From Ignavibacteria bacterium (GTDB lineage Bacteria > Bacteroidota > Ignavibacteria > Tepidaquicellales > Tepidaquicellaceae), in NCBI GenBank assembly GCA_026417495.1, contig JAOADD010000025.1:1-57508 (forward strand): 57,508 bases of DNA. The letters run 5' to 3'. The notes beneath the pieces were generated by a model. It was not told where the DNA came from and searched no databases. It was given only the letters and a program-made list of their open reading frames with translations. The position numbers and the translations under genes are program-made. Shown here one piece after another: positions 55,122 through 57,508 of this stretch (positions are counted from its first letter, which is position 1; each line of letters starts with the position of its first letter).

Positions 55122-56771
55122 ATGAAAACCGATTTCTTGATAATAGGTAGTGGTATTGCAGGTTTATCTCTTGGTTTAAGATTAAGTGAATTCGGTAAAG
55201 TTATAATTATTACAAAAAAGAAAAAAGCTGAGTCTAACACAAACTATGCTCAGGGGGGTATTGCATCTGTACTTGATAAAGAAGATAATTTTGACTTACA
55301 TATAAAAGATACAATTGAATGTGGAGCAGGCTTATGCAATATAAAAGCTGTAGAAACAATTGTTAAAGAAGGACCGTCAAGCATCTACGAGTTACTGGCA
55401 TTAGGTGTAAAATTTACAAAAGATGAACATGGTAATTTGAAACTTGGAAGAGAAGGAGGTCATTCAAAAAATCGTATTGTACACGCTCGTGATTTAACAG
55501 GGAAAGAAATAGAAAGGGTACTTTTACACAAAGTATCTAAAAACCCAAAAATAACAGTATTAGAATATCACTTTGCAATCGAATTACTTACTATTAGAAA
55601 CATAAAACCAGAATATAGAAAATATTTTAAAGATAAACATATTTGTTACGGTGCATATACATTAAATGCAAAAACAGGTAAAGTTGAAAAAATAATTGCT
55701 GGAAAAACAATTTTAGCAACGGGCGGATTAGGACAGGTTTATTTGCATACCACAAATCCTGCAATTGCAACAGGAGATGGGTTTGCATTAGGTTATAGAG
55801 CAGGTTGTGAACTTGCGAATATGGAGTTCGTTCAATTTCATCCCACTTCTCTTTACCAGAAAGACGTTGACGAAGAAACCCAGGTTTTCCTAATATCAGA
55901 AGCTGTAAGAGGTGCTGGTGCTATTTTAAAAGATAAAAAGGGTAAAGAGTTTATGCATAAATATGATAAGCGTAAATCACTTGCTCCTCGCGATATAGTT
56001 GCAAGAGCAATAGACTGCGAATTGAAAAAAACAGGTGAAAATTTTGTTTACCTTGATGCAACAGTAATAGGAGCAGAAAGAATTAAAAAAGAATTTCCTA
56101 ATATCTATCAACAGTGTTTAAACCGTGGAATTGATATAACAAAATCAATGATACCTGTTGTTCCAGCTGCACATTATTCTTGTGGGGGTTTAAAAGTCAA
56201 TATAGAAGGTAAAACAAACATAAAGAACTTATATGCTTGTGGTGAGGTTGCAATGACAGGAGTACATGGAGCGAATAGACTTGCTTCTAATTCTTTACTT
56301 GAAGCAGTAGTTTTCTCAAAGAAAATATTTGAATCAATTAAGCAGGAGCACTCTAAAAATAACAAAAAAAATAATAAATTAAATTTAGATAAGATTGAAA
56401 AATGTATTTTCAACTGGAGTGATAAAGGAACTGTAAACGCAGAAGAGTGGATCTTGATTAAACACAACAAATTGGAAATAAAAGAAATTATGAGTGATTA
56501 TGTTGGTATAGTAAGAAGTACTTATAGGTTGAAACGAGCATTAAGAAGAATAAAAATGATGAAAGATGAAATAAAAGAATTCTATGATAGGACAAAGGTA
56601 AATGTTCCACTATTGGAATTGAGAAATCTAGTAACAGTGGCTTATATTATAATAAAATCAGCTATGAAGAGAAAGGAGTCACGGGGTTTACACTATATGC
56701 TTGATTACCCTGAAAGAGATGACAAAAACTTCAAAAAAGATACAATAATTTATAAACGAATAAAGATATAA
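55122..56771 (+). CDS. nadB: L-aspartate oxidase
   Basis: First enzyme of de novo NAD synthesis: oxidises L-aspartate to iminoaspartate, which NadA condenses with dihydroxyacetone phosphate. 549 residues. FAD loop IGSGIAG at 7-13, NYAQGGIASVLD, RIVHARDLTG, QFHPTSLY, LAPRDIVARAID and the C-terminal GEVAMTGVHGANRLASNSLLE are all typical. The C-terminal helical domain (about 430-549) is complete. nadA and nadC are not seen. The stop codon is followed directly, in the same frame, by a glycosyltransferase coding region. Confidence 0.95.
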   Translation: MKTDFLIIGSGIAGLSLGLRLSEFGKVIIITKKKKAESNTNYAQGGIASVLDKEDNFDLHIKDTIECGAGLCNIKAVETIVKEGPSSIYELLALGVKFTKDEHGNLKLGREGGHSKNRIVHARDLTGKEIERVLLHKVSKNPKITVLEYHFAIELLTIRNIKPEYRKYFKDKHICYGAYTLNAKTGKVEKIIAGKTILATGGLGQVYLHTTNPAIATGDGFALGYRAGCELANMEFVQFHPTSLYQKDVDEETQVFLISEAVRGAGAILKDKKGKEFMHKYDKRKSLAPRDIVARAIDCELKKTGENFVYLDATVIGAERIKKEFPNIYQQCLNRGIDITKSMIPVVPAAHYSCGGLKVNIEGKTNIKNLYACGEVAMTGVHGANRLASNSLLEAVVFSKKIFESIKQEHSKNNKKNNKLNLDKIEKCIFNWSDKGTVNAEEWILIKHNKLEIKEIMSDYVGIVRSTYRLKRALRRIKMMKDEIKEFYDRTKVNVPLLELRNLVTVAYIIIKSAMKRKESRGLHYMLDYPERDDKNFKKDTIIYKRIKI

Positions 56772-56783
56772 AATATCAACACC

Positions 56784-57508
56784 ATAAAAGAAAATATTGA
56801 ACTCTCTATTGTAATAGTTTCCTGGAATAATGAGGAAGAAATAGCAGAATGTTTACGTTCTATCCATTTAAACAAGTTTAATGAACAACTTGGAGAAATC
56901 GAAACAATAGTGGTTGATAATGCTTCACTAGATAGTACAGTAAAAGTAGTAGAGACATTTAAAGAGCATTTTGATAAAAAAATTACACTTATTAAAAATG
57001 AAGAGAATTTAGGATTTACACGAGGGGCACAAATTGGATTAAAAACTGCAAAAGGGAAAAGAATTTTTCTTTTGAATCCAGACACTGAACTTGTAGAAGA
57101 TTGTCTTGTTAAACTTTGTAATAAATTGGATAGTGATGAGAAAATTGGCATTGTTGCTCCACAACTTGTTTTTAGAAACAAAGAAATACAAAAATCAGTT
57201 AGAAGGTTTCCTACTTATTGGGATATGTTTTGTGAAATCTTTCTAGTTGCAAAGGTCTTTCCAAATAGCAGAATCTTCTCTAGATGGAAAATGAATTATT
57301 TCTCTCATAACGAGGAAGCTGAAGTTGACCAACCAATGGGAGCAGCTTTGATGTTTAAAAGAAATGTATTAGAAGAAATAAATTATCTTGATATTCAGTA
57401 TGATATGTTTTTTAACGATGTTGATGTATGTAAAAGAGTGAGACTTAAAGGTTATAAAATAATATTTTATCCCTCTGCACAAATCATTCACAGAAAAGGG
57501 ATAAGTGT
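56784..57508 (+). CDS. Family 2 glycosyltransferase, partial (runs off the window)
   Basis: Coding region open to the right edge (at least 240 residues). The GT-A fold is clear: ELSIVIVSWNNEEEI at the N-terminus, VVDNASLDSTV, NLGFTRGAQIGL, FLLNPDTEL (the DxD-like metal site) and QPMGAALMFKRN, then FFNDVDVCKRVRLKGYKI. This is the rhamnosyltransferase/WbbL-like GT2 group, acting in surface polysaccharide assembly. No ATG, GTG or TTG exists between the nadB stop and the SIVIVSWNN motif. The only nearby candidates are ATC 56775, ATA 56784 and ATT 56796, all rare; I place the start at ATA 56784 provisionally. A base error in an original ATG is the simplest alternative. The end lies beyond the window. 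Confidence 0.85.
   Translation, partial: MKENIELSIVIVSWNNEEEIAECLRSIHLNKFNEQLGEIETIVVDNASLDSTVKVVETFKEHFDKKITLIKNEENLGFTRGAQIGLKTAKGKRIFLLNPDTELVEDCLVKLCNKLDSDEKIGIVAPQLVFRNKEIQKSVRRFPTYWDMFCEIFLVAKVFPNSRIFSRWKMNYFSHNEEAEVDQPMGAALMFKRNVLEEINYLDIQYDMFFNDVDVCKRVRLKGYKIIFYPSAQIIHRKGIS

Overview
This is a chromosomal window from an AT-rich bacterium of the FCB superphylum (Bacteroidota / Ignavibacteriota / Kapabacteria side). Four things point there. Two exported proteins end in a type IX secretion sorting domain of the NYPNPFN kind. One gene encodes an S46 dipeptidyl-peptidase. The mraZ promoter matches the Bacteroidota pattern TTG-N19-TAnnTTTG exactly. RpoB carries a large lysine/glutamate-rich insertion. 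MurE has the DNPR motif, so the wall is meso-diaminopimelate peptidoglycan. I cannot place it at genus level.

Layout. Positions 1-285 hold no gene I can support. From 286 to about 8741 (minus strand) come an exported FG-GAP protein, coaE, rny, a 6S-like RNA, zapA, a short coiled-coil gene, pheT and an exported lysine-rich protein. Two plus-strand genes of unknown function (8992-10764) end at a hairpin terminator. From 10845 to 41585 the minus strand carries two large clusters joined head to tail. Transcribed first is a tRNA-Tyr/Gly/Thr/Trp, secE, nusG, rplK, rplA, rplJ, rplL, rpoB, rpoC block. It ends in a terminator at 29591-29607. The division and cell-wall (dcw) cluster follows: mraZ, rsmH, ftsL-like, ftsI, murE, murF, mraY, murD, ftsW, murG, a small membrane gene, murC, ftsQ, ftsA, ftsZ, then the S46 peptidase. 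Neither murB nor ddl is in the cluster, and tuf is absent from its common place between tRNA-Thr and tRNA-Trp.

From 41756 to the right edge the content is mixed: a membrane protein, a secreted metallophosphoesterase, a RING-like/TPR membrane protein, a LysE-type exporter, a bifunctional Rel enzyme, upp, lipoproteins, an aldo/keto reductase, a methyltransferase, a DUF4282/LEA-like pair, tRNA-Val, an aminotransferase, nadB and a glycosyltransferase cut by the window end.

Most of the window is core housekeeping DNA and I found no clear new defence or mobile system. The items most worth a second look are: the triple 10-bp MraZ box directly behind a textbook promoter; the 6S-like RNA between zapA and rny; the PH-like membrane gene inside the dcw cluster; the Prok-RING/TPR membrane protein; the exported lysine-rich protein; and the glycosyltransferase that follows nadB in the same frame with no ATG, GTG or TTG start.
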